A stretch of 45,712 nt of DNA from Levilactobacillus humaensis. Its GTDB lineage: Bacteria > Bacillota > Bacilli > Lactobacillales > Lactobacillaceae. The number at the start of each line of letters is the position of its first letter. Position 1 is the stretch's first letter. Location of the stretch: NCBI RefSeq assembly GCF_024345185.1, contig NZ_BROB01000021.1, positions 1 through 45,712 on the forward strand, read 5' to 3'. The position numbers and the translations under genes were made by a program. Positions 8,345 to 17,270 of this stretch are shown piece after piece. The notes below the pieces were generated by a model. That model was not told the DNA's origin, did no database searches, and worked only from the letters and a program-made list of their open reading frames with translations.

Positions 8345-10687
8345 CTAGCGCCAACGTATGCGACTCAGAATTCGTTTTCCTAAGACCTCCTGAACCACCA
8401 GGAAGATGGGTTGAACACTGATCATCAACGGAATATAAATCAAGGCCAGCTGCCAATTCAGTAAGTTAACCAGAGAGAAGATTGACCCAAAGAAGAGGAA
8501 GACAACGGCGAACAGTCCCGCCATCAACGCCACCAAAGCAATCTTGAAGCGGTTGAGGGGCCGGGCCACGCGAAGTAAGGCGTTCAGGCTGATGAGCCCC
8601 GTCATGAGGACACTCAGTGTCGAAGTCGTCGCGAAGTCGAGGTGAAACTGCGTGCCCAAGGCCAGGATAACCAGAATGTACCCCACCACACAGACCGCGG
8701 CCGGCGCCGCAATCTCCATAACCTGTTGCATAAACCGCCCCTGAATGCGGGCGTAGTTGGGTTGGAGGGCCAGGAAGAAGGTAGGAATTCCCACCATGAG
8801 CGATGAAATTGGGGTTAATTGAATGGGTTCAAACGGATAGCTTCGACTCATAAAGATAAAAATCAACGTCAGGACGACTGAGTACATGGTCTTGATCAGG
8901 TAAAGTGAAGCCACTCGCTCAATATTGTTAATGACTCGGCGTCCTTCGTTGAGAACATTGATCATGGCATCAAAATTAGAGTCCACCAGCACGAAATCCG
9001 CCAGACTCTTGGTGGCTTCACTGCCGGAGGCCATGGCGATACTACAGTCTGCCTGGCGTAGCGCCAACAGATCGTTGACCCCATCCCCGGTCATGGCCAC
9101 GGTGTGCCCCGCGTCCTGATAGGCCTGAATCAGGCTCTGCTTCTGACTGGGGGTCACGCGACCAAAGACATTGTAGTCTTCAATCAACTTCGCGTAATCG
9201 GGCGTGGCACCCACCTGACTCATATCGACGAGCTGGTCAGCCCCGGCAATCCCGGCGCGTTTAGCAATACTGGCCACGGTCACAGGGTTATCTCCAGAGA
9301 TGACCTTGAGGGCCACCTCCTGAGTCGCAAAATAACCAAAGGTATCCTTGGCGCGCGGCCGCAGTTCATCCGTGATACACAACAAACCAAGTGCCTGTGG
9401 TGCCGTGGGTTGTGGCGTCGTCAGCTGATCAACTTGGGCCAACACGAGCACCCGATAACCAGCCGCAGCCAAATATGTGATCCGGTGCTTGATCTCGATG
9501 GGAACCGTCGCGAAGATAAACTCTGGTGCGCCCAACACATAGGCCTGACCACTAGCTAACCGGGCCCCACTCCATTTTCTCCCGGACGAGAACGGCAAGA
9601 CCTCGCTAGCGGCTACGGTTGGTGTCCCTAAGGCAGTCTTCACCGCCTGAGCGGTCTCGTTATCATCACCCGTCGCCGCGACTACCTGAGCCAGCGTCGT
9701 TTGTAAGGCTTCTACTGACTGGTCACCCACCGGTTCAATCCGATCAAATTGTAATTGGCCGTTGGTAATCGTCCCGGTCTTATCCAGACACAGCACATCG
9801 ACCCGGGCCAAGGCCTCGATCGCCGGCAACTCCCGCACCAACACGTTGCGTCGACCCAAGGTAAAGGCCCCAGCTGCCAAAGCCACAGAGGTCAACAGGA
9901 CCAGTCCCTCGGGAATCATCCCCACCACGGCCGCCACCGTGCCTAGAATGGCGCGGTTCTGCGCCTGTCCCCGTAAGAGCGAGGAGACGAAGAGTGCTAC
10001 CCCCAACGGGATAATGGTAAACGTCAACACTTTGATAATTCGATTGATAATGGTGAGGAGTTCGCTGGCACCCCGTTTTTTTTCTTTAGCGGAATTCGCC
10101 AACTTCTTCACGAAACTCCCATGGCCAACCGTGGTAGCCTGGACGGTCGCGCGGCCCCCTAAAATGACACTCCCGGAAATGAGATCATCTCCGGTTGCCT
10201 TCATAATGGGCGTCGACTCCCCGGTAATCTGGGACTCATCGACTTCAATGCCAGTTGTCTCTCTGACGCGGCCATCCACGGGTAGCTGGTCCCCACGGCC
10301 TAAAATCATCAGGTCGTCGACCACCAAGTCATCCTGGGAATGTGCCGCCACTTGGCCGCTACGACGAACATTAATTTTACTTTCCGAAAGTAACGCCAGT
10401 TTGTCGACTTGGCGTTTCGATCTGATTTCTTGAAAAATACCGATCCCCGTATTGAAGACCACGACACCGATGAACAGGAGATTTTTATAACTCCCCGTCA
10501 GGAGCACTAGGCCCCCTAAAAGAAGGTTGATCAGGTTGAATAGCGTTAGCAGGTTATCCCGAAAGATTTGTTTGACGCTTCTGGTCAGTGGGGGTAACGG
10601 ATCGTTCTGTTGGCCCGCTGCAATCCGCTGACGAACCGCCGCATCATCTAAGCCTTGATCCAGTAAAGGTAACTCACGTTCTGGCAT
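8345..10687 (-). CDS. Cation-translocating P-type ATPase (CtpE/PacL-like)
   Basis: 780 residues. It has the actuator motif TGES, the phosphorylation site Asp302 in DKTGT, and the hinge motif TGDGVNDLLALRQADCSIAMASGSEA. Ten hydrophobic spans are expected, with four before or around the A domain and a C-terminal bundle. There is no N-terminal heavy-metal domain and no CPC motif, so it is a P2-like pump rather than a P1B metal exporter. The hinge region resembles actinobacterial CtpE, for which calcium uptake has been proposed; the substrate here is unknown. The ATG follows GGAGG. No partner gene is adjacent, and a structured repeat (copy B) lies upstream. Confidence 0.9.
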   Translation of the reverse strand: MPERELPLLDQGLDDAAVRQRIAAGQQNDPLPPLTRSVKQIFRDNLLTLFNLINLLLGGLVLLTGSYKNLLFIGVVVFNTGIGIFQEIRSKRQVDKLALLSESKINVRRSGQVAAHSQDDLVVDDLMILGRGDQLPVDGRVRETTGIEVDESQITGESTPIMKATGDDLISGSVILGGRATVQATTVGHGSFVKKLANSAKEKKRGASELLTIINRIIKVLTFTIIPLGVALFVSSLLRGQAQNRAILGTVAAVVGMIPEGLVLLTSVALAAGAFTLGRRNVLVRELPAIEALARVDVLCLDKTGTITNGQLQFDRIEPVGDQSVEALQTTLAQVVAATGDDNETAQAVKTALGTPTVAASEVLPFSSGRKWSGARLASGQAYVLGAPEFIFATVPIEIKHRITYLAAAGYRVLVLAQVDQLTTPQPTAPQALGLLCITDELRPRAKDTFGYFATQEVALKVISGDNPVTVASIAKRAGIAGADQLVDMSQVGATPDYAKLIEDYNVFGRVTPSQKQSLIQAYQDAGHTVAMTGDGVNDLLALRQADCSIAMASGSEATKSLADFVLVDSNFDAMINVLNEGRRVINNIERVASLYLIKTMYSVVLTLIFIFMSRSYPFEPIQLTPISSLMVGIPTFFLALQPNYARIQGRFMQQVMEIAAPAAVCVVGYILVILALGTQFHLDFATTSTLSVLMTGLISLNALLRVARPLNRFKIALVALMAGLFAVVFLFFGSIFSLVNLLNWQLALIYIPLMISVQPIFLVVQEVLGKRILSRIRWR

Positions 10688-10847
10688 CGCCGATTCCTCC
10701 TTTTACGGGTTCTTTAACCACCATTGTACTCGATAATCCGCTTTCAATCCTGTAATCACGCGACATTTTCAGGAACTTTAAAAATTCGGTAATAGTTCAC
10801 AGGACCTCCGCAGAGTGGTTAAATGGAAGTATGGGGCTGTGGAAGGG

Positions 10848-11030
10848 GTCGCCTGCGGCTGCCAGGGATTACACCTGCTGTGGGGACGCTTCAGCCCCTT
10901 GGGCTTCTCGCTCGCTTTGAAGCCCCGTCAGGAACACGGGTCTTCAAAGTCGCCCGGACTGTAAGGCCGAGTAAAGCCTCTCGGTCTAACAGTCCCACCA
11001 CGGCCGGCTCCATCCCTGGCCTCCTCCGGC
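10848..11030 (-). repeat. Structured interspersed repeat, copy B
   Basis: Same family as copies A and C in the opposite orientation. On the minus strand it starts GCCGGAGGAGGCCAGGGAT and ends with CCGCAGGCGAC. Helices seen: CCAGGGA/TCCCTGG, GGACTGT/ACAGTCC, CCGAG/CTCGG, TTTGAAG/CTTCAAA, CCCGT/ACGGG, AGCCC/GGGCT. Two of these differ from copies A and C by paired changes. It fills the gap upstream of the P-type ATPase gene. Confidence 0.8.
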
Positions 11031-11213
11031 TTAGATCGACCCTTTCCGCAATGAAACTATCGCCCCACCTTTTTTAATTTTACGAACTGAGACGTATCAA
11101 AATGACGTCTTGGTCTGCCAAATTTTCAAGTGATTTCCGACATAATCATTGTGACCGGCAACCATTTAACCGGTCATGAGTCTCATGCTTCACTACATAA
11201 AGGAGGAATCATC

Positions 11214-11375
11214 ATGAATCACAAGTCGTCATCAGTTATTCTGTTTATCCTCTATATTGTCCTCTTCGGGTGTATGTTAGCCCATAAGGATATGTTGGCC
11301 ATGTGGCTAATGACCTTCGGCATGTTAATCGAAGCCTCAATCAACCTGTACGACCAATTCAAACGACCACGCTAA
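11214..11375 (+). CDS. Small membrane protein, 53 residues
   Basis: Starts at the ATG placed 8 bp after AAAGGAGG; a longer open frame begins 84 bp upstream but lacks a ribosome site. The 53-residue product has two hydrophobic stretches (VILFILYIVLFGCMLA and MWLMTFGMLIEASINLY) separated by HKDM, so it is probably a two-span hairpin in the membrane with a basic C-terminus (KRPR). I do not recognise a family. It ends 18 bp before the aldo/keto reductase start and is probably cotranscribed with it. Confidence 0.7.
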   Translation: MNHKSSSVILFILYIVLFGCMLAHKDMLAMWLMTFGMLIEASINLYDQFKRPR

Positions 11376-11393
11376 TCAAAGGAGACGATAGTC

Positions 11394-12242
11394 ATGACCA
11401 TTAAAAATCTTGCTTCAACCCGCCCACTGGCAGATGGTAACGCCATCCCCGGCATGGGATTTGGGACCTACTTATTGAGCGACCAGGAGACCATGGACGC
11501 CACGATTAAAACCGCTTGGGATGCCGGATATCGGCTCTTCGATACGGCAATGCTCTACCGTAACGAAGATATCCTCGGGACCACCCTACAGAACCTGCAG
11601 ATACCCCGTCAGGAGCTCTTTCTGACCAGTAAGGTCGCCGAGGTGGCCCAAGGTTACGATGAAACCTTACAGGCCGTCACCGGCTCTTTAAAGCGGCTTC
11701 AGACCGATTACCTAGACCTCCTGTTGATTCACTGGCCCGTCCGCGAACATTTCTTTGATACCTGGCGCGCCCTCGAACAACTCAAGGCCAATGGTCAGGT
11801 GAAGTCAATTGGGGTGTCCAACTATACCGTGGCTCACCTAGAATTGCTGGCGACCAAGGCCAAAGAAATGCCCGTCATCAACCAAGTTGAATATCATCCC
11901 TACCTGAATCAGCAAGCCTTAAACGACTTCGATACGGCCAACCACATCATCACCGAGGCTTGGAGTCCCCTGGGTCGTCGCGTGGACTTGGCGGACCCGA
12001 TGATCGCTAAGATTGCCGGGCACCATAACAAATCAGTTGCCCAAACCATTCTGCGCTGGGAACTGCAACACGACATCTTGCCAATTCCAAAATCGCAACA
12101 CGCCGAACGGATTCGTCAGAACGCCGAGGTCTTTGACTTCACCCTCAGCGAAGATGAAATGACGATGATCGACCTACTGAATAAGAATCAGCGAAATGGC
12201 AATGAACCCGAGATCGTTTACGAAACCGGGAAACAGTATTAA
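11394..12242 (+). CDS. Aldo/keto reductase (AKR5-like)
   Basis: 282 residues, standard for the family: an NADPH-dependent oxidoreductase reducing aldehydes or ketones. The catalytic tetrad is visible as Asp50, Tyr55, Lys80 and His113 (DTAMLYRNE, LTSKV, LLIHWPV). The cofactor end has IPKSQHAERIRQNAEVFDF. It resembles 2,5-diketo-gluconate or glyoxal/methylglyoxal reductases of Firmicutes; the substrate cannot be read from the sequence. It has a ribosome site AAAGGAG and follows the 53-residue membrane gene by 18 bp. A strong terminator closes the unit. Confidence 0.92.
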   Translation: MTIKNLASTRPLADGNAIPGMGFGTYLLSDQETMDATIKTAWDAGYRLFDTAMLYRNEDILGTTLQNLQIPRQELFLTSKVAEVAQGYDETLQAVTGSLKRLQTDYLDLLLIHWPVREHFFDTWRALEQLKANGQVKSIGVSNYTVAHLELLATKAKEMPVINQVEYHPYLNQQALNDFDTANHIITEAWSPLGRRVDLADPMIAKIAGHHNKSVAQTILRWELQHDILPIPKSQHAERIRQNAEVFDFTLSEDEMTMIDLLNKNQRNGNEPEIVYETGKQY

Positions 12243-12254
12243 TTAGCACATCAA

Positions 12255-12310
12255 TAAAAATAAGGCGTCGGATCTCTTATCTTGAAGATAGAGACCCGAC
12301 GCCTTACTTC
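12255..12310. terminator. Long bidirectional terminator
   Basis: The stem AAGGCGTCGG/CCGACGCCTT encloses a further TCTC..ATCTT/AAGAT..AGA stem. It lies between convergent aldo/keto reductase and Hsp20 genes. Confidence 0.85.
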
Positions 12311-12380
12311 TTTGTTTCCTGAAGGTTTTTAAGAAACACAATCACATTTTTGAAGCCGCGAAACGAAAGACTACTCGCTG

Positions 12381-12806
12381 TTAGTCAATACTAATTTCGT
12401 GGTTATTGTCAACTTCGGCTTGCTTTGGCAAGGTCAGTGTCAACACACCATCCTTGAACTCGGCCTTGACCTGCTTCAAATCGATGTTTGGCAGATAGAA
12501 GGAACGGGCCACGTTTTGGCTGTGGCGTTCTTGCCGTAAGATCCGACCGTCGTCATCCTTAGTGGATTCACTGACGTCTGACTTACCGGAGATCCGCAAG
12601 GTTTCATCACGATAGTCGATGTGAATGTCATCCTTCTTGAAGCCTGGCAATTCGGCGGTAACCACATAGTCCTTGTCGTGTTCAACGACATCCGTCTTCA
12701 TAGCTGCGTCGCCACTAAACATATCGTGACCTAAGTTGCCCACTTCATTGAAGAAATTCATTGGATCAAAGAAATCATAATTCCGGTTCATTAAATCATT
12801 AGCCAT
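12381..12806 (-). CDS. Hsp20 family small heat-shock chaperone
   Basis: 141 residues from the ATG at 12806; a TTG two codons earlier (12812) is closer to the GGGG site and cannot be excluded. It has an alpha-crystallin domain from about residue 38, with AELPGFKKDDIHIDYRDETLRISG and the C-terminal FKDGVLTLTLPK motif. Small heat-shock proteins hold unfolding proteins in ATP-independent oligomers. The CIRCE element upstream points to HrcA control. It is monocistronic. Confidence 0.95.
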   Translation of the reverse strand: MANDLMNRNYDFFDPMNFFNEVGNLGHDMFSGDAAMKTDVVEHDKDYVVTAELPGFKKDDIHIDYRDETLRISGKSDVSESTKDDDGRILRQERHSQNVARSFYLPNIDLKQVKAEFKDGVLTLTLPKQAEVDNNHEISID

Positions 12807-12847
12807 AATCAATTAACCCCTTTCTGCTTTGCTTGATTACATTTTCT

Positions 12848-12876
12848 ATAATAGTCAGCATTGGTCAGAAATGCAA
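12848..12876 (-). promoter_or_regulatory. Hsp20 promoter
   Basis: Minus-strand TTGCAT, 17-bp spacer, TATTAT; the -10 ends about 40 bp before the start codon. Confidence 0.6.
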
Positions 12877-12880
12877 ATAA

Positions 12881-12907
12881 TTAGCACTCATCTTGCTAAA
12901 GTGCTAA
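12881..12907. promoter_or_regulatory. CIRCE element (HrcA operator)
   Basis: TTAGCACTC, 9 bp, AAGTGCTAA: the canonical inverted repeat TTAGCACTC-N9-GAGTGCTAA with one mismatch. It lies directly upstream of the -35, not between promoter and gene as at groESL or hrcA operons. Confidence 0.9.
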
Positions 12908-13001
12908 TTTCAGACGCTAAGTCCCTGCTAATACTGATCTATTAGGATGGCTATTCTAGATCGACCTGTGGCTATTTTCAATTATTTTATCTAAAGGTCA
13001 A

Positions 13002-13038
13002 AAAAGGTAAGTAATCCTCCACAGATTGCTTACCTTTT
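13002..13038 (-). terminator. Terminator of the AAA+ unit
   Basis: AAAAGGTAAG.AATC pairs with GATT.CTTACCTTTT; on the minus strand it is followed by a T-run. It lies 12 bp past the stop codon of the AAA+ gene. Confidence 0.8.
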
Positions 13039-13050
13039 AGCATGACCAAA

Positions 13051-15564
13051 TTAACGCGCCGTTTCAATCACGACGTCGTCTGGAATAGCCGTGACATCTT
13101 CCACGGTCTCCAGGTTGGCAACTAACCAATTTTTATCATTTTGAATGAGTTTGTCCGTAAAGTTCCGAGCCCAACGGCCGTTAGACTTTTCTTCGGCCGG
13201 TAAGCTGGCATACTTGTTGGCAACCAGATGTTGCAAGAGCGATTCATTGACGTGCCACTTCTTGCGAAGGGTCCGACAAACAATCTCCCCAATCTCGTCC
13301 GGCGTGTAGTCCGCGAAGTTCAACGTCAACGGAATCCGCGAACGCAGTCCAGGGTTAGCCCCCAAGAACTCGTCCATCTGGTCGGTATACCCGGCGAAGA
13401 TGGCGATAAACTTATCGCGGTTATTTTCCAGTTGCGTGATCAACGCTTCGACGGCTTGCTTTCCAAAATCATTACTACCATTGCCGCTGGCAGTTAATTG
13501 ATAGGCTTCATCGACGAAGAGCACCCCGCCCATGGCATCACGAACAGCGTTGGTGGTCTTCTGCTCCGTCTGACCGATGTACTGGCCAACGAGGTCGGCC
13601 CGACCAACTTCCATGACCGTCTTTTTCTCTAGAATACCGAGATTGTAGAAGAGCTGCGCGAGAATCCGCGCAACAGTGGTCTTACCCGTCCCAGGATTTC
13701 CAGCAAAGACCATGTGGTAAGTGGGTTTCTGGTCATCTGGCAAGGCGTCCTTCAACTTCCGGTCACCGGCGACGCGGTCTACCAGCTTGTGGACGAAGTC
13801 TTTGACCTCGTCCAAGCCAACCAACTGATCGATCTGCGTCAGGAGTTCCTGAACCTTGGCTTCCTTTTCTTGTTCGTCGCCACCGACGAGTTCGTTCAGG
13901 TCACTGTCTAGGATCGCCGTCACATCACGGTCGGGATCCTCGATACAATTGTTGGCAACAATCCGGACCAATTTTTCGTTAAAGTTCCGGACCCAACGGC
14001 CGTTACTGTTTTCAATATTGGTCTTGTAGGCATCTTCGATCGTCTGGGTGTAAAGGTCGCGATTAAAGGTGAATTGCTGGTCGTCCAGCAATTTCATCCC
14101 AATCTCGGCCACTTCTTCACCGGTGTAGTCCTGGAAGTCAAAGATGTTCGGCGCCCGTGAGATTAAGCCCGGGTTCATGTGCATGAAGTCCTTCATTTCC
14201 TTGGTGTACCCGGCAAAAATGATCATGAGATCGTCACGGTGGTCTTCCATAAATTTCAGAATGGTATCGACCGCTTCTTGACCCCAGTTCACCGATCCAC
14301 CTTCCTGATACAGGGTGTAGGCTTCATCGATAAAGAGTACGCCGCCAAGCGCCTTCTCTAGGACTTTCTTGGTCTGAATGGCCGTGCCCCCGACGTTCTG
14401 GGAGACCAGATCTTGGCGGGAAACTTCGACGTAGTTATCTTTAGGCAAGATGCCCTCTTCAAACATAATCTTACCGACTAACCGAGCAACCGTGGTCTTC
14501 CCAGTTCCTGGGTTCCCTAAATACAGGGAGTGATAAGACTGCGCCACGCCCTTCAGACCCTGCTCCTTACGCTTTTGATTGAAGATAGCGAGTCGAATGA
14601 ATTGGGTCACGGCTTCCTTAACCTTATCCAACCCAATCATCGCATTGAGTTCATCTAGCGCTGATTTTTCAGGCTCAGCTTCGGTTTCCGCAACCTTTTC
14701 CTCTGGTTTCTTGGTTTCAGCCACTGGTGCTGGCTTTTTCTCTTCCGGTTTCGGTTCTGGCTCGACAGGGGTACTGCTGACACCTTCCAGACGGACCTCT
14801 GCACCCTCAACTTCGGCTGAGGACTGTTCATCCATCGAGACGATAAGCCAAGTCAGGTCACTCAGGTTATTACTGTCAGCCTTCAAAAGCGCGTGCGTCA
14901 ATGACGCGGACGTTTGTGGGTAATCAAAATTCAAGGCATCCACCACGAACTGCGATCCCGAACGCAAGGTAATCATGTTATCCCCGTCAGCAGGACCACT
15001 AAAGTAAACGTCACTCCCCTTATACTGGGAGTTGTCAACGCCACCTAAATCCCGCAGAATTTGCGTGGTCTGCAAATCAACGACTGCACCATCCCTGGCC
15101 CAAATTCCTTGGACGACGGACTTGTTGAGGAAAACATTTGCACCCTTCCTACAATTCAGACCTTCCCCGCTGTTCTGGCGAATCTCAGAGTTAGTCAGCG
15201 TCACATTACCACCCTCGGTCCACAAAGCAGGATAGCTTTCCACCGTATGACTGTCTAGGATGGCACGATTCAAAACGACCGTCCCATTTCTCTTATTAGA
15301 AATAATATTGTATTCCGATGAATAGATCGTCAGATTTTCAACTTCTAAGTAGCCATTTTCCTTCATGGAAAAATGCGAGTCAATCACCACATCTCCTGGT
15401 TGTTGGCCGTTTCCGCGTAGGCGTAAATTCCCCACGTCAAAACCGTTGGGAAAGGTGTAAGTTCCCGGATCAATGACCACAACATCCCCGACGTGAGCCG
15501 CCTTAATGCCTTCATCAAAGGCCTTTTTCCCAAAGCCTTTACCAACTGAAATTGCTTTCTTCAA
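13051..15564 (-). CDS. Beta-helix protein with two CbbX/SpoVK-type AAA+ domains
   Basis: 837 residues. Residues ~1-245 look like a right-handed parallel beta-helix (short strands with periodic GNLRLRGN, GYLEVENLTIYSS, GNVTLTNSEI, GANVFLNKSVV rungs). A Pro/Glu/Lys linker (~268-300) follows. Then come two AAA+ ATPase domains of the CbxX/CfqX family. In domain 1, Walker A is GNPGTGKT 350-357 and Walker B is LFIDEA (Asp413, Glu414). In domain 2, Walker A is 622-629 and Walker B is LFVDEA (Asp685, Glu686). Arg-containing sensor segments NGRWVRNF and NGRWARNF are also present, so both sites look active. The family remodels protein complexes (CbbX, SpoVK, EccA of type VII secretion); the target here is unknown. 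It follows a membrane-protein gene by 25 bp and is probably in an operon with it. Confidence 0.88.
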   Translation of the reverse strand: MKKAISVGKGFGKKAFDEGIKAAHVGDVVVIDPGTYTFPNGFDVGNLRLRGNGQQPGDVVIDSHFSMKENGYLEVENLTIYSSEYNIISNKRNGTVVLNRAILDSHTVESYPALWTEGGNVTLTNSEIRQNSGEGLNCRKGANVFLNKSVVQGIWARDGAVVDLQTTQILRDLGGVDNSQYKGSDVYFSGPADGDNMITLRSGSQFVVDALNFDYPQTSASLTHALLKADSNNLSDLTWLIVSMDEQSSAEVEGAEVRLEGVSSTPVEPEPKPEEKKPAPVAETKKPEEKVAETEAEPEKSALDELNAMIGLDKVKEAVTQFIRLAIFNQKRKEQGLKGVAQSYHSLYLGNPGTGKTTVARLVGKIMFEEGILPKDNYVEVSRQDLVSQNVGGTAIQTKKVLEKALGGVLFIDEAYTLYQEGGSVNWGQEAVDTILKFMEDHRDDLMIIFAGYTKEMKDFMHMNPGLISRAPNIFDFQDYTGEEVAEIGMKLLDDQQFTFNRDLYTQTIEDAYKTNIENSNGRWVRNFNEKLVRIVANNCIEDPDRDVTAILDSDLNELVGGDEQEKEAKVQELLTQIDQLVGLDEVKDFVHKLVDRVAGDRKLKDALPDDQKPTYHMVFAGNPGTGKTTVARILAQLFYNLGILEKKTVMEVGRADLVGQYIGQTEQKTTNAVRDAMGGVLFVDEAYQLTASGNGSNDFGKQAVEALITQLENNRDKFIAIFAGYTDQMDEFLGANPGLRSRIPLTLNFADYTPDEIGEIVCRTLRKKWHVNESLLQHLVANKYASLPAEEKSNGRWARNFTDKLIQNDKNWLVANLETVEDVTAIPDDVVIETAR

Positions 15565-15589
15565 CTCGCCATCTCCTTACGCGACCAAC

Positions 15590-16180
15590 TTAAATGTGCA
15601 TTTTCTTCGCTTGATTGTTCATGTAGATTAGCCCAATGGCTCCCAGAATAAATCCCAGACCCCAACGGACGAAGAAGAGCACGACTTGGCTTAACCACAC
15701 GACGGGTGCCATAATGCCGCCCCAACCGAGGCGCTTAAAGTCCCCTAAGAGGAAGAAGGTTACATTCCGCAGACTGCTTGGAAAATTTTCAATCGCGTTA
15801 TCGGCCTCAAGCATAATCGTCGTCGCAACCGGATAGAGCACCAGGTTCAGCAACAGCCACAGCGGCTCTAACGGCACATTGATTGATGAATCCCAGACTA
15901 AGACACACGCAATAATCGAAAAAATATACTGCTTAACCCAAAATTTCGTGGGTTGTAAGGCATAAATTCGTTGAAAGAAATTAGATTCCTGCTCGGTCGT
16001 TGCCCCGGCCGCCTGCGTGCCAAATTTAGGGGCTGTCTTGGCCGTGGGCTGTTCTTCTGGTGCTGCGGCCTGAGTCCCGAACTTAGGCGCTTCACTCGCT
16101 TCTGGCTGAGTCTCAGTCGGTTGTTCTTGTTCGTCTGGTGCACTATTGACCCCAAACTTAGGCTTGTTTCCGTCATCCAT
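15590..16180 (-). CDS. Membrane protein with PKFG repeats, partner of the AAA+ gene
   Basis: 196 residues; family not recognised. The N-terminal ~70 residues are acidic, Gln/Pro/Ala rich and probably disordered, with three PKFG motifs at 7-10, 32-35 and 51-54. The rest has three to four hydrophobic spans (FWVKQYIFSIIACVLVW, LWLLLNLVLYPVATTIML, GGIMAPVVWLSQVVLFFV, GLGFILGAIGLIYM). It starts with an ATG behind TAGGAGG and is first in a two-gene unit with the beta-helix/AAA+ protein. An attractive idea is that the repeated tail is a docking or substrate segment for that ATPase; this is inference only. Confidence 0.75.
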   Translation of the reverse strand: MDDGNKPKFGVNSAPDEQEQPTETQPEASEAPKFGTQAAAPEEQPTAKTAPKFGTQAAGATTEQESNFFQRIYALQPTKFWVKQYIFSIIACVLVWDSSINVPLEPLWLLLNLVLYPVATTIMLEADNAIENFPSSLRNVTFFLLGDFKRLGWGGIMAPVVWLSQVVLFFVRWGLGFILGAIGLIYMNNQAKKMHI

Positions 16181-16195
16181 GTTAATTCCTCCTAA

Positions 16196-16641
16196 ATATA
16201 GGTCAGATTATCTGTCATCCTATCCAAATCTAGCCACTGAAAAAAGCGCTGATGCACTGGCTAACTGGTCTCAAAAACTATGTATAGCACCCAATAGCGT
16301 GCTCAAAATGATTATATCACAAGGGTTTACCCGTCAACAGGCCCAATCCCATCGCTTTTCGCCAACTTGACGACACCTGACTTCACAACCCTAAAGGTCA
16401 TCCCGGACCGCCTACTTATACTAACGAAATCCGGCTAACATTTTTCGCAAGTTTTGAAAAATTAACTATTAAAATGGTAATTTATTGGCGGCAATTTCGC
16501 GAAAAAGTTGGATGGCACCAGGGTGTTTCGTGCAAACATCAGCCACTGTTACTAAATAATTGGATTGTCAAACTGCTAAATTCTCTCGACAATGACGACA
16601 AATCCGAGGACCAATATGTGTTGCGGCAACGCTCAATCCTA
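16196..16641. other. Gene-free spacer upstream of the PKFG/AAA+ unit
   Basis: About 450 bp with no credible gene or RNA. It presumably carries the promoter of the minus-strand unit; I see no clear consensus hexamers. Open frames here have no ribosome sites. Confidence 0.4.
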
Positions 16642-16823
16642 GCCGGAGGAGGCCAGGGATGGCGCCGGCCGTGGCGGTAGCGTTAGACCGAGTGACTTTC
16701 TCGGACTTACGCTACGGGCGACTTTGAAGACTCGTGTTCTTAGCGGGGCTTCAAATCGAGCGAGAAGGCCACGGGGCTGAAGCGTCCCCACAGCAGGCGG
16801 AATCCCTGGCAGCCGCAGGCGGC
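16642..16823 (+). repeat. Structured interspersed repeat, copy C
   Basis: Same family as copies A and B. GCCGGAGGAGGCCAGGGAT at the start pairs with TCCCTGGCAGCCGCAGGCGGC at its end in part (CCAGGGA/TCCCTGG). Inside are GTAGCGT/ACGCTAC with CCGAG/CTCGG and TTTGAAG/CTTCAAA. The helix GTAGCGT/ACGCTAC replaces GTGGTGT/ACATCAC of copy A, so pairing is kept while sequence changes. Confidence 0.8.
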
Positions 16824-16849
16824 CATCTTTCACACAACATTAAACAACC

Positions 16850-16884
16850 TAAAAAGAGGCACCCAGAACAAGTCCGAGTGCCTC
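16850..16884 (-). terminator. Terminator of the acidic protein gene
   Basis: GAGGCAC pairs with GTGCCTC and is followed on the minus strand by TTTTT, just past the stop at 16902. Confidence 0.8.
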
Positions 16885-16901
16885 TAAATTAACTAATAAT
16901 T

Positions 16902-17270
16902 TTAGTAAGTTTCTTGGTCTTCAACTGGCTTAGGCTTAACAATCTTTTCGCCTAAAGCATCCGCCAAGTCCTGCAATGCGGCTTCACGGGTTGGAATAAC
17001 GTCCATATTGAAGATGATGGAGTCGATGTCCCCACCAGCAAAATCAAATTGTTCGAAGTAAACGTATGGGTCATGTTCGTCGTCATGATTCAAGAAATGA
17101 TCTGTAACGGCTTCTGAAAGTGCGGTTGCCCAAGATAAGTCTTTCATCTTTGGTAGATCGTGCTTCGTCACATACCCCGGTTCCAACAACAATTTAGCTG
17201 CCTTATCCACGTCTTCCGTTGGAATTTGAACAGCTTCTTTTTCTGTGTCTTCCTTTGGTGTATCTGCCAT
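16902..17270 (-). CDS. Small acidic cytosolic protein, unknown function
   Basis: 122 residues from the ATG at 17270, which follows AAAGGAG; the open frame extends 23 codons further upstream without a ribosome site. The product is acidic, with segments MADTPKEDTEKEAVQIPTED and HDDEHDPYVYFEQFDFAGGD, and has no signal peptide or membrane span. I do not recognise a family. It is a single gene with its own terminator. Confidence 0.7.
   Translation of the reverse strand: MADTPKEDTEKEAVQIPTEDVDKAAKLLLEPGYVTKHDLPKMKDLSWATALSEAVTDHFLNHDDEHDPYVYFEQFDFAGGDIDSIIFNMDVIPTREAALQDLADALGEKIVKPKPVEDQETY

Noticed and set aside
10823-11077. Open frames inside the interspersed repeats (also 2700-2900, 16639-16833, 33168-33503, 33705-33890)
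   Set aside because: They read through the structured repeats, lack ribosome sites and exist only because the repeat has few stops in one frame; their similarity to each other reflects the DNA repeat, not a protein.
12995-13011. CtsR-like GGTCAAAAAAGGTAA near Hsp20
   Set aside because: Second half-site is incomplete and the sequence is part of the terminator stem of the AAA+ gene.
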